Shown: positions 16,500 to 25,354 of the stretch, one piece after another
Layout: the number at the start of each line of letters is the position of its first letter
How positions within the stretch are numbered: position 1 is the stretch's first letter
Origin: Thiorhodococcus sp.
GTDB lineage: Bacteria > Pseudomonadota > Gammaproteobacteria > Chromatiales > Chromatiaceae
Assembly (NCBI GenBank): GCA_029257385.1
Contig: JARIBS010000091.1
Location: 1-64,000, forward strand
Direction: 5' to 3'
DNA: 64,000 nucleotides
Position numbers and translations under genes: made by a program
The notes under the pieces: model-generated
What the model was told of the DNA's origin: nothing
The model's database searches: none
Seen by the model: only the letters and a program-made list of their open reading frames with translations

Positions 16500-16814
16500 T
16501 CAACCGGCGCTGATACTGGTGATTTTGAGCGCCGTGAATGACTGGCGGTGCCCTTGGCGCTTCAGATGATGCTTGCGCCGACGGAATTTGATGATCTTGA
16601 CCTTCTTGGCGCGGCCATGTGACTCGACCGTTGCGGTGACCTTGCCGCCCGCGACATAAGGTGCGCCAATCTGGATGGCATCACCATCGGCCACCATCAA
16701 GACGCGATCGATATCGATGCTCGCGCCTTCTTCGGCAGCGAGTTTCTCGACCTTGACCGTGTCGCCTTCGGAAACCCGGTATTGCTTTCCACCGGTTTGA
16801 ATGACCGCGTACAT
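16500..16814 (-). CDS. rplU: 50S ribosomal protein L21
   Basis: [25 protein letters not shown]...[23 protein letters not shown]. Start set at ATG 16814, internal to the ORF-track call. Confidence 0.97.
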   Translation of the reverse strand: MYAVIQTGGKQYRVSEGDTVKVEKLAAEEGASIDIDRVLMVADGDAIQIGAPYVAGGKVTATVESHGRAKKVKIIKFRRRKHHLKRQGHRQSFTALKITSISAG

Positions 16815-17113
16815 GTCTGAAGATCCCCAGGAGTGTTCGGTTGTGACCGACGCTCCGCGCCGGAACAAAAACAAAGAAGCGGAATTCTATCTAACAACTA
16901 CGTACTGAGTCAATACCAATGAAGCTGTGCTGAATGACGGGTGCGCGTGGCGCGAAAGTTTTGGCCTCGAGCGTATCGAGTCGTCGCAGGCCTCGACCAG
17001 GAGGCCCAAAATGGCGTACTCTTATGGATTGGCAGTCACCCTGGCCGTTGGCTTGACAGCATCCAGCCCCAATCCTAGCATCCGCCGCCACCATCGATAG
17101 ATCCCACACCAGT

Positions 17114-18082
17114 ATGGACCTCTCCACGATTCGACACCCTGTCGCAGAGGATTCGAAGGCCGTGGACGCCTTGATCCTGCGCCGACTTCAATCCGACGTT
17201 GTACTGATCAATCAGATTGGTCACTACATCGTCAACAGCGGCGGCAAGCGACTGCGTCCCTTGTCCCTTCTGCTCTCCGCGCGCGCCTGCGGCTACACCG
17301 GGGCGCAGCATATCGACCTCGCGGCCGTGATCGAATTCATCCACACCTCCACGCTCCTGCATGACGATGTGGTCGACAACTCCAAGTTGCGGCGCAATCG
17401 CGAGACTGCCAACGTCGTCTGGGGCAACGACGCCAGCGTCCTAGTCGGGGATTTCCTCTACTCGCGCGCCTTCGAGATGATGGTCGAGGTCGGCAGCATG
17501 CGCGTAATGGACATTCTCTCCCACGCGACCAATCGCATCGCCGAAGGCGAGGTGCTGCAACTGCTCAACACCCGTGATCCCGACACCGACGAGTCGCGCT
17601 ACATGGAGGTCATCACGCGCAAGACGGCGACCCTCTTTGAGGCGGGTATCCAGCTTGGCGCAGTGCTCGCCGAATCGCCTCCGGAAATTGAGAACGCGGC
17701 CAAGGAATACGGACTCTGTCTGGGCGTGGCCTTTCAGTTGATCGATGACGCACTCGACTACAGTGTCGCCAATAACGCACTCGACAAAAATGTCGGCGAT
17801 GATCTCGATGAAGGCAAGCCCACCCTGCCGATCATCCGCGCTATGGCGGTCGGCACGAGTGCGCAGCGTACGTTGTTGCGAAACGCCATTGAGCATGGCG
17901 GGCGCGACCAGATCGAGGCGGTCACCGAGGCGATTGTGTCCACCGACGCGATCACCTATACTGCCGCGCTCGCGCAGTCATACGCGACTCGGGCAAAAAC
18001 GGCCACACGTGCCATGCCTGACTCTGCTGCGACCGACGCACTCGCGATGCTTGCCGATTTCGCTGTCAGTCGCACACATTAG
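17114..18082 (+). CDS. ispB: Octaprenyl/polyprenyl diphosphate synthase
   Basis: GGKRLRPLSLLLSARACGY, LLHDDVVDNSKLRRNRETANVVWGND, FQLIDDALDY. Confidence 0.94.
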   Translation: MDLSTIRHPVAEDSKAVDALILRRLQSDVVLINQIGHYIVNSGGKRLRPLSLLLSARACGYTGAQHIDLAAVIEFIHTSTLLHDDVVDNSKLRRNRETANVVWGNDASVLVGDFLYSRAFEMMVEVGSMRVMDILSHATNRIAEGEVLQLLNTRDPDTDESRYMEVITRKTATLFEAGIQLGAVLAESPPEIENAAKEYGLCLGVAFQLIDDALDYSVANNALDKNVGDDLDEGKPTLPIIRAMAVGTSAQRTLLRNAIEHGGRDQIEAVTEAIVSTDAITYTAALAQSYATRAKTATRAMPDSAATDALAMLADFAVSRTH

Positions 18083-18098
18083 AACTATCTTAAGTTTA

Positions 18099-18175
18099 CG
18101 GGGTGTAGCTCAGCTTGGTAGAGTGCTGTCTTCGGGAGGCAGAAGTCGCAGGTTCAAATCCTGTCGCCCCGACCA
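18099..18175 (+). tRNA. tRNA-Pro (anticodon CGG), CCA encoded
   Basis: CGGGGTGTAGCTCAGCTTGGTAGAGTGCTGTCTTCGGGAGGCAGAAGTCGCAGGTTCAAATCCTGTCGCCCCGACCA; loop TTCGGGA. Confidence 0.97.
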
Positions 18176-18194
18176 AATTACCCGATATCAATCA

Positions 18195-18216
18195 GCCGCT
18201 TAACAGCGGCTTTTTT
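18195..18216 (+). terminator. Rho-independent terminator after tRNA-Pro
   Basis: GCCGCT-TAAC-AGCGGC followed by TTTTTT. Confidence 0.9.
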
Positions 18217-18311
18217 GTGCCTTGCGCACATGCGTGCCGGGCAGGCTACACTGCTACACAGGCGGATTGCCCTGGTTCCGCGCTTCATATCGCGGCGCTT
18301 TTGCGGAGAAC

Positions 18312-19382
18312 ATGTCGATGACATTGCTTGAGCGTTTGCAGCTCACTTACCCGATCATCCAAGCGCCGATGGCGGGTGTGTCGACGCCTGAGCTGGCGGC
18401 AAACGTTTCCAATGCGGGCGGCCTCGGTTCAATCGGTGTTGGCGCGACTGATGCCAACGGTGCGCGGGCAATGATTGAAGACTTACGCGCCCGAACACAG
18501 CGACCTTTCAACGTCAACCTTTTCGTGCATTCCGCCCCACGACCAGATCGACAGCGGGAAGCCGAATGGCTGACGATTCTGAAGCCTTTATTTACAGAAT
18601 TCGGTGCTGAAACTCCAAAATCGCTTCGAGTGATCTACCAAAGCTTCGCCGATGATGACGCGATGCTCGCTACACTCGTTGACCTTGCTCCGCCCGTGGT
18701 CAGTTTCCATTTTGGCTTGCCCTCACCCGAGCGCATCGCGGCGCTCAAGGATGCCGGATGCGTTTTACTATCAACAGCGACCAACCTTGCCGAGGCAAAA
18801 CTCGCCAAGGCGGCTGGCATGGACGCGGTTGTCGCTCAGGGCTTTGAAGCCGGCGGCCATCGCGGGATGTTCGACCCCACCGCACTGGACGACTGTCTGG
18901 GCACTCTGGCGCTGACACGGTTGCTGGTGGAGCATGCTGGCTTACCGGTCATCGCTGCGGGCGGGATTATGGACGGACGCGCGATTGCCGCTGTGCTCGA
19001 CCTTGGCGCGGTCGCCGCCCAGCTCGGCACGGCCTTCATCGGTTGCCCAGAGAGTAGCGCGAATGATGCTTATCGTCAGGCGCTCCAGGGGGAAGGTGCG
19101 CTTCATACGGTGATGACCAAGGCCATTTCCGGGCGATCGGCCCGTTGTTTGCCGAATCGTTTTGTCGCATGGGCGCAGCAGCATGGCGATACCGACTGCC
19201 CTGATTACCCGATCACCTATGACGCTGGAAAGGCGCTCAACCAGGCTGCTCAAGCACGGGGTGAAAGCGGATTTGGCGCACAGTGGGCAGGCCAGGGTGC
19301 GGCGCTTTCGCGCTCCATGGCCGCAACCGATCTCATAGAAACTCTCGTCACTGAGATGATGGCACTATCCGGCCAGGATTGA
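18312..19382 (+). CDS. NAD(P)H-dependent flavin oxidoreductase / nitronate monooxygenase
   Basis: YPIIQAPMAGVSTPELAANVSNAGGLGSIGVG, VVAQGFEAGGHRGMF, VIAAGGIMDGRAIAAVLDLGAVAAQLGTAFIG. Confidence 0.92.
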   Translation: MSMTLLERLQLTYPIIQAPMAGVSTPELAANVSNAGGLGSIGVGATDANGARAMIEDLRARTQRPFNVNLFVHSAPRPDRQREAEWLTILKPLFTEFGAETPKSLRVIYQSFADDDAMLATLVDLAPPVVSFHFGLPSPERIAALKDAGCVLLSTATNLAEAKLAKAAGMDAVVAQGFEAGGHRGMFDPTALDDCLGTLALTRLLVEHAGLPVIAAGGIMDGRAIAAVLDLGAVAAQLGTAFIGCPESSANDAYRQALQGEGALHTVMTKAISGRSARCLPNRFVAWAQQHGDTDCPDYPITYDAGKALNQAAQARGESGFGAQWAGQGAALSRSMAATDLIETLVTEMMALSGQD

Positions 19383-19509
19383 GCGGCCGAAACGTGCTCG
19401 AAGCAGAGCCATTTGCCGCATGGCACCTTTTGACTGCAACAATGGCCCGCAGGAGTTGCAATAAGTCGATGGCTTCAATCGCCAAGGCGAGGATTGCATC
19501 AAGAGTGAT

Positions 19510-21159
19510 TCAGATCGGCGCTGCCTCAAAATCCGCGAATAGCGCGTTTAGCCTCTCGGTATCACGATCAGTCCACGCCTGCGGCTCGGTCACCTCAATC
19601 CAGCCCTTGATATAGTCAAGGGCGTCGTAAGTATGGCCATAGCCCGAAGGGGTGGAGGTCGCCATTGGCACATCAAATCCGACTTGCAGGAATGTCACGA
19701 GCGGATACCAATTGAAATATTCTGAGACATCCCTGCCGCGCGTCTCACCGAGCCAATCAGGACGGTTGAAAGCCAGGTTGGGTGAGAAAAAGACCATCGG
19801 GTCACTGGCGTATTGTAAATACAAAAGCCGCATTGCCCCCCATTCCGCCCCTTGGGGCGAGGCCACACCATTCTGGTTCATAAAACGGATCAGCTCTCCC
19901 CCTCGAAACTCCGGCAACCATGCGGGTGATCCCGCGTTACGGTGAGCTGTAACATCGGCCCAGATGGTGCTGGCAAAGGGTGGACCGCTCCAAAATGCGC
20001 CATCGATGGGGTCGGCAAACATTGACACAAGATCAACCGAGGCTTCAGACCCAAGCGCCCCGAGGCTTAAGCCGAACAGGTAAAAAGCGGGTCGGCTGTC
20101 TTTTGGCAAGGCCGTCCAATAGGCAAAAATCGCATCGAACAACGCCCGCGCGGCCAGCCGTGACCTGTCCGGTTCCACCAAGATCGATAGCCAGCTTGGC
20201 ACATAGGTATATTGAGCCGCCACAATGGCCAGATTGCCGCCATGCAGATAGGCGACCGGCTCTACCGCGGCAGGATCGAGCCAACCGGTGCCGGTGGGGA
20301 TGGCGACAATTAGGACGGACCGATCAAACCCGCCTAAATTGATCAGATCCTCAAGCGCGACAGCGGCGCGTTGTTCAAAGTCATCGCCGGATCCATAGCC
20401 CGCATACACTCGCACGGGTTCCATCGCGTCGCGGCCAGTAAAGGCGGCGATCTCGGCCTGGTTCGGGCCGCGTGTCAGAAAAGCCTTGCCGTTGGTGCCG
20501 ATGTCACCCCACGCCACGACAGAGCCTGGCCCGCCAGAGGCAAATGCATGCGTCGGTGCGCTGACTCCTTCATCAACGGCCTGATCGACAGCCGCAAAAA
20601 CAGTGTCGGCGGCCCGTAATGCCTTTTGAATGATGAAATCGTTTACCAGCGTATAGACCAGCACTGTCACGATAACAGCGCCCAGGGCAATCGCTGTTCG
20701 CCGTGGCAGCAAGCGCGCCAGGACTGCGCTGGTCAACGCCGACAGTCGCATAATCACGCGTACAATCATGATCAGAACGAATGCCACGACCAGCGCGATG
20801 CCAGCCACCATCCAAGGGTAGGCGCTCTCGACATCTGGCATTTCCATCTGTTGACGGATGGAGTTTTGCCAAACCGCACTGCGGTTGAACGTGTAAATCG
20901 TCAAACAGCCCGACAGGATCAGCATGATCCAAACGGCAACCTGTTTGGCTCGACCTGAAAGGTCTTTAAACTCCAACAGCCACCACAAAAAATGCAACCC
21001 CTTGCCCACACCATAGCCAACCGCAAAGGCAAAGCCGCACAAGAGGCCCTGGACTGCCGGCACCCTTGGCAAAAGAGAAGGGGTCAGAGCGCCGCACAGG
21101 AACAAAACCCCCATGAATAGACCAAGAGCGGAGAAAGACGCGAAGAGATTTTTAAGCAT
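19510..21159 (-). CDS. Alpha/beta-hydrolase family membrane protein (N-terminal transmembrane helices plus serine-hydrolase-like domain)
   Basis: Start MLKNLFASFSALGLFMGVLFLCGALTPSLLPR; hydrophobic N-terminal half; LFGLSLGALGSEASVDL resembles a nucleophile elbow. ATG 21159 chosen over the longer track ORF. Confidence 0.8.
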   Translation of the reverse strand: MLKNLFASFSALGLFMGVLFLCGALTPSLLPRVPAVQGLLCGFAFAVGYGVGKGLHFLWWLLEFKDLSGRAKQVAVWIMLILSGCLTIYTFNRSAVWQNSIRQQMEMPDVESAYPWMVAGIALVVAFVLIMIVRVIMRLSALTSAVLARLLPRRTAIALGAVIVTVLVYTLVNDFIIQKALRAADTVFAAVDQAVDEGVSAPTHAFASGGPGSVVAWGDIGTNGKAFLTRGPNQAEIAAFTGRDAMEPVRVYAGYGSGDDFEQRAAVALEDLINLGGFDRSVLIVAIPTGTGWLDPAAVEPVAYLHGGNLAIVAAQYTYVPSWLSILVEPDRSRLAARALFDAIFAYWTALPKDSRPAFYLFGLSLGALGSEASVDLVSMFADPIDGAFWSGPPFASTIWADVTAHRNAGSPAWLPEFRGGELIRFMNQNGVASPQGAEWGAMRLLYLQYASDPMVFFSPNLAFNRPDWLGETRGRDVSEYFNWYPLVTFLQVGFDVPMATSTPSGYGHTYDALDYIKGWIEVTEPQAWTDRDTERLNALFADFEAAPI

Positions 21160-21440
21160 GGATCGGGGTATCGTGCGTTGTGCGAGGCTGTGCGGTCGTT
21201 GGCTTAATGTCGGTGTGGTGAGGAGTGCGGCGCTTGTGTTTAGATCCGGCTCAACGCCTCTTCGATCTTCGTCGCTGCGTCTGTATTCTGGCAGCTTCCA
21301 TGGACGATCAGCAACCTGGCGGGCCGATAGCTCGACACGCTCCGATGCGCACCGTTCGCCGGTCTGCGCTGACGGCAGGGGGCGAGGTGCCGGCACCGCT
21401 CGAACCAACCGCGTCGTCGGCCCAACTCAAGGAACCCAGC

Positions 21441-21932
21441 ATGCCATCGCTCCATTTCCTCAAAGGCAAGCGCGGCGAGTATCTCGTCGCGCTGCAATTC
21501 GTGCTCATCATCGTGTTCATCTTCGCGCCGGTGTGGAGTCCGTTCATCGGCGAGCGCATGCTGGACGCACTCGCCCCGGTGCGCTGGAGCGCACTGGTGG
21601 TCTTCGGCACGGTCGCGATCATCTTCGCCGCCTTGGGTTCGTTTAACATCCGCGAATATCTGACGCCGCTGCCCTACCCGGTCGATCATAACCAGCTCGT
21701 CCAGCACGGCATCTACGCTTGGGTGCGCCATCCACTCTATAGCAGCCAGCTCTTCGCAGCCTTGGGCTGGGCGCTCTACACGCTGAGCCTCAGCCATCTG
21801 CTGATCCTGGCGCTCGGCTTCGTCTTCTTCGATTACAAAGCGGGCAAGGAGGAAGCCTGGCTGAGCGAGCGTCACCCAGAATATGCCGAGTATGCGCACC
21901 GGGTACGCAAGTTCATTCCTTGGATCTACTAA
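21441..21932 (+). CDS. Isoprenylcysteine methyltransferase-like/PEMT family integral membrane protein
   Basis: Hydrophobic; VQHGIYAWVRHPLYSSQLFAALGWAL and KAGKEEAWLSERHPEYAEYAHRVRKFIPWIY are typical of the ICMT/NnrU-like superfamily. Confidence 0.8.
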   Translation: MPSLHFLKGKRGEYLVALQFVLIIVFIFAPVWSPFIGERMLDALAPVRWSALVVFGTVAIIFAALGSFNIREYLTPLPYPVDHNQLVQHGIYAWVRHPLYSSQLFAALGWALYTLSLSHLLILALGFVFFDYKAGKEEAWLSERHPEYAEYAHRVRKFIPWIY

Positions 21933-22039
21933 ACTCCGACACGCCGAGCTAACGCCAGTGCACATGTCGCAGAGGCGGTCTGCGAGTATCGGTTCTGATA
22001 GTCTTGGATAGACAGTCTCTCCCCCAATCGGAAAGCTAC

Positions 22040-23236
22040 ATGAAGACTCAGCCACTCATCCTGCGCAAAGACCAGGAGCGTCGTCTGCTCGCCGGTCACT
22101 GCTGGATCTACAGCAACGAGATCGATATCCAGTCGACCCCTTTGAAAACGCTCGAGCCTGGACAGCCGGTGGCGATATTGAGTCGTCAAGAGCGCTGGAT
22201 CGGGCACGGTTACGTCAATCCGCGCGCCCTGCTGTGCGCACGCATTGTCAGCCGCGACCCCGATCAACCGCTCAGTCCAGCCCTCTGGCTCAAGCGCATT
22301 CACGATGCGCTGAGTCTGCGCGAGCGACTCTATGAGCGTCCTTTCTACCGCCTCATTTTCGGCGAGAGCGACGGTTTACCGGGCCTGATTGTCGACCGCT
22401 ACCAGGATCTGCTAGCGGTGCAGATCACCACCGCCGGGATGGAGCGCGTACGCGCAGAGATTCTCGCCGCGCTTGAGCAGGTGATTCGCCCTAAAGCGAT
22501 TGTGCTGCGCAACGACACCGCCGTGCGCGAACTGGAAGGTCTCGATCAGGGCGTCGAGACGATCCTGGGTTCGCCGGAGGATGACACGATACTGCTTGAG
22601 CACGGGCTGGAGTTTAGCGTCTCGCCGCTGAGCGGACAGAAGACCGGCTGGTTCTTCGATCAGGCCGAGAACCGCGCCCGGCTCGCCCGCTATGGCGTCG
22701 GCGAGCGGGTGCTTGATGTGTGCAGCTACATCGGCGCCTGGGGCTTAAGGGCCGCAGCACTGGGCGCCTCGCAAGTGACCTGTGTCGACAGCTCTCACGC
22801 TGTTCTGGAGCGCGTCGCAGACAATGCCGCGCGCAATCAGCTCGACCAGCGGGTCGGCTGTTTACAGGGCGATGCTTTTGAGGTCTTGCGCTCGCTGCGT
22901 GATAAGGATCAGCGTTTCGACACCATCATTCTCGACCCGCCCGCCTTCATCAAGCGCCGTAAAGACGAAACCGACGGCACGCAAGCCTATCAGCGCCTCA
23001 ATCGCCTCGCGATGGAACTGCTGGAGCCGGGCGGACTGCTGGTGACCTCCTCGTGCTCCTTTCACATGGGCCGGGACGTCTTTCTGCGCACCGTGCAACA
23101 GGCTGCGCGCCGTGCCGGGCGCAGTCTCCAATTACTGGAAGTCGGCCAGCAAGGCCCAGATCATCCGGTGCACCCGGCGATCCCCGAGACCGCCTATCTC
23201 AAGACGCTGTTCCTGCGTGTACTGCCTAGCTTTTGA
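22040..23236 (+). CDS. rlmI: Class I SAM-dependent 23S rRNA methyltransferase (RlmI-like)
   Basis: PUA-like N-terminus; GWFFDQAENRARLARY; VLDVCSYIGAWGLRAA; DTIILDPPAFIKRRKDE. Confidence 0.9.
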   Translation: MKTQPLILRKDQERRLLAGHCWIYSNEIDIQSTPLKTLEPGQPVAILSRQERWIGHGYVNPRALLCARIVSRDPDQPLSPALWLKRIHDALSLRERLYERPFYRLIFGESDGLPGLIVDRYQDLLAVQITTAGMERVRAEILAALEQVIRPKAIVLRNDTAVRELEGLDQGVETILGSPEDDTILLEHGLEFSVSPLSGQKTGWFFDQAENRARLARYGVGERVLDVCSYIGAWGLRAAALGASQVTCVDSSHAVLERVADNAARNQLDQRVGCLQGDAFEVLRSLRDKDQRFDTIILDPPAFIKRRKDETDGTQAYQRLNRLAMELLEPGGLLVTSSCSFHMGRDVFLRTVQQAARRAGRSLQLLEVGQQGPDHPVHPAIPETAYLKTLFLRVLPSF

Positions 23237-23470
23237 GCGCGACATGGGCCGCAAGAGCGCAAGGTGCCGCTGTCGCTTCGTACTGCGGCGTCCGCCGGAC
23301 GCCTGAGTCAGTCAGTATCGAGGTCAAATCAAAGATAGATTTTTCTCATGTGCTTACATAAACTTTCTGACGTTGATTGCGAACAGCTTTATCGCTAATA
23401 CGTTTGGTTGCACCGCCCACATGCCACGACGGGAACGCCGCAACTAGACCCATGCTTTAGGACTTGGCCC

Positions 23471-24061
23471 ATGACCTTCGACACGCAACACGCACAACCT
23501 TCTGGATCGACCTTCACGGCGTCATTGTCGCCATCACGAACAGGCCGTCTATTGGCCCTCGCCCTGGCCAGCGTCTTAGGACTCAGCGCCTGCGCGAGCG
23601 CTCCGCCAACGGCCAAGGTCGTCAACAACGGTCCGGTCGACCGGGTGGTTCTGAAGAAGTCTCAACGCAAGCTCGAACTGATGAGCGCCGGTCAGGTGGT
23701 GCGCGAATACCGCGTCGCGCTTGGCGGTTCACCAGTCGGTCACAAATTCCGTGAGGGCGATCAGCGCACGCCCGAAGGGAGTTATCAGCTGAGCTGGCGC
23801 AATCCAAGAAGCAATTTCTACAAGGCGATCCACATCTCCTATCCCAACGCCCGTGACCGCCAAGTCAGCCAACAGTTAGGCTACAAACCAGGCGGTATGA
23901 TCATGATTCACGGCATGCCCGGCTACGTCCAATCCGAAAGCATGCGCCGTCAGTATGTCGGCCGCGACTGGACACAGGGTTGCGTGGCCGTACAGGACCA
24001 CGAAATGGATGAGATCTGGGGCCTGGTGCGCGATGGCACCACCATTCAGATCACGCCCTGA
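23471..24061 (+). CDS. L,D-transpeptidase family (YkuD) lipoprotein-like
   Basis: Lipobox-like LGLSACAS; KKSQRKLELMSAGQVVREYRVALGG; IHGMPG...DWTQGCVAVQDHEMDEIW. Confidence 0.9.
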   Translation: MTFDTQHAQPSGSTFTASLSPSRTGRLLALALASVLGLSACASAPPTAKVVNNGPVDRVVLKKSQRKLELMSAGQVVREYRVALGGSPVGHKFREGDQRTPEGSYQLSWRNPRSNFYKAIHISYPNARDRQVSQQLGYKPGGMIMIHGMPGYVQSESMRRQYVGRDWTQGCVAVQDHEMDEIWGLVRDGTTIQITP

Positions 24062-24073
24062 CTTGACTGGACA

Positions 24074-24107
24074 CACCATTAAAGCGCCTTTTTTCGCTTT
24101 AATGGTG
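24074..24107. repeat. Perfect 13-bp inverted repeat, 8-nt loop
   Basis: CACCATTAAAGCG-CCTTTTTT-CGCTTTAATGGTG. Confidence 0.95.
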
Positions 24108-24109
24108 AC

Positions 24110-24156
24110 CGCCAACCCCGCGTGACACCGCCGCGCGGTGTCACGCGGGGTTGGCG
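24110..24156. repeat. Perfect 22-bp inverted repeat, 3-nt loop (47-nt near-palindrome)
   Basis: CGCCAACCCCGCGTGACACCGC-CGC-GCGGTGTCACGCGGGGTTGGCG read directly. Confidence 0.95.
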
Positions 24157-24246
24157 CCCCATCCACCACCGCCCAGCTTGAAAAACCCGGCGAATCCTGA
24201 ACAATCTGAGTAAGTCCTGTCTATCCTCAGACTCAAGGGGCGCGAG

Positions 24247-24546
24247 ATGCCGGAGGACATTCTTGGTCATTGCTGGAACTGCGCGCGCGCGCTGAGCAAG
24301 CTCGACTACGGGCGAGAATCCACCTGCCTGGGCTGCGACAAGCCGACGCATTGCTGCCGCAACTGCCGCCATTACGCCCCCGGCCGGGCGGCCGAGTGCA
24401 TGGAGCCGGGGGTCGAGCGGATCGTCGAAAAGGCCCGCGCGAACTTCTGCGAGCTGTTTGAGCCGACCACGCCGATCGGCGGCGAGAAGGCCACTCCAGC
24501 AGATTCCAACGCCCTGCTGCAGGCCGCCGAATCGCTCTTCAAATAG
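24247..24546 (+). CDS. Small Cys-rich (putative metal-binding) conserved hypothetical protein
   Basis: HCWNCARALSKLDYGRESTCLGCDKPTHCCRNCRHYAPGRAAECMEPGVERIVEKARANFCELFEP; nine cysteines, several CxxC. Confidence 0.78.
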   Translation: MPEDILGHCWNCARALSKLDYGRESTCLGCDKPTHCCRNCRHYAPGRAAECMEPGVERIVEKARANFCELFEPTTPIGGEKATPADSNALLQAAESLFK

Positions 24547-24589
24547 GCTGCCCCGATGATCCTTCCGTCTCATTTGGAGGACCGAACAC

Positions 24590-25354
24590 ATGCTTGATCG
24601 AGACCATCGATCGACGCTCCGCGCGGCCATCCTGGCCGCGTGCCTACTCACCCTGGTCGGCTCCATCCCGGCCTGTGCATCGGACAACGACATGACTGAA
24701 GAACGCAACCAGTTGATCAATCAGATCCAGGCCGGCGTCCACGCCACTGCGCGCGAACTGGGCTTCTCTGCGCTCGACCCCAAGGTCGAGCAGGCGCTGC
24801 GCGAGGTTCCCCGGCACGCTTTCGTTCCCGAGCACGAGCGCGCATTCGCCTACCGTGACTCACCGCTCCCGATCGGTGCGGGCCAGACCATCTCGCAGCC
24901 CTATATCGTCGCCATCATGAGCCAACTGCTCGCGCTCAGCCCTGGCGACCGTGTGTTCGAGCTGGGAACCGGCTCGGGCTATCAAGCCGCCGTCCTCGCG
25001 GCCATGGGCGTGGAGGTCTACTCAGTCGAGATTGTCCCCGAGTTGGCCGAGCGGGCAGCCCTGGCACTTGCAACCCTCGGCTATGATCGCGCGCATGTCC
25101 GCTCGGGCGACGGCTGGCTCGGCTGGCCGGAGGCGGCGCCCTTCGATGGGATCATTCTCACGGCTGCGGCGCCGCACATTCCACGGCAACTGATCGATCA
25201 GCTCGCCCCAGACGGGCGCCTGGTCATGCCCGTGGGCAGTGCGGACAGCGTTCAGCAGCTCGCGCTGTTCACCAAGGACGCGAACGGCGAACTGGTCCGG
25301 CGCGATCTCTTGCCGGTGCGCTTTGTCCCCGTCACCGGATCGATGACACCTTGA
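24590..25354 (+). CDS. pcm: Protein-L-isoaspartate O-methyltransferase with N-terminal export signal
   Basis: Leader RAAILAACLLTLVGSIPACAS; PRHAFVPEHERAFAYRDSPLPIGAGQTISQPYIVAIMSQLL; VFELGTGSGYQAAVLA. Confidence 0.93.
   Translation: MLDRDHRSTLRAAILAACLLTLVGSIPACASDNDMTEERNQLINQIQAGVHATARELGFSALDPKVEQALREVPRHAFVPEHERAFAYRDSPLPIGAGQTISQPYIVAIMSQLLALSPGDRVFELGTGSGYQAAVLAAMGVEVYSVEIVPELAERAALALATLGYDRAHVRSGDGWLGWPEAAPFDGIILTAAAPHIPRQLIDQLAPDGRLVMPVGSADSVQQLALFTKDANGELVRRDLLPVRFVPVTGSMTP

Noticed and set aside
18115-18321. 68-aa ORF beginning inside tRNA-Pro
   Set aside because: Translation of tRNA sequence (AEVAGSNPVAPTK); an annotation artefact.
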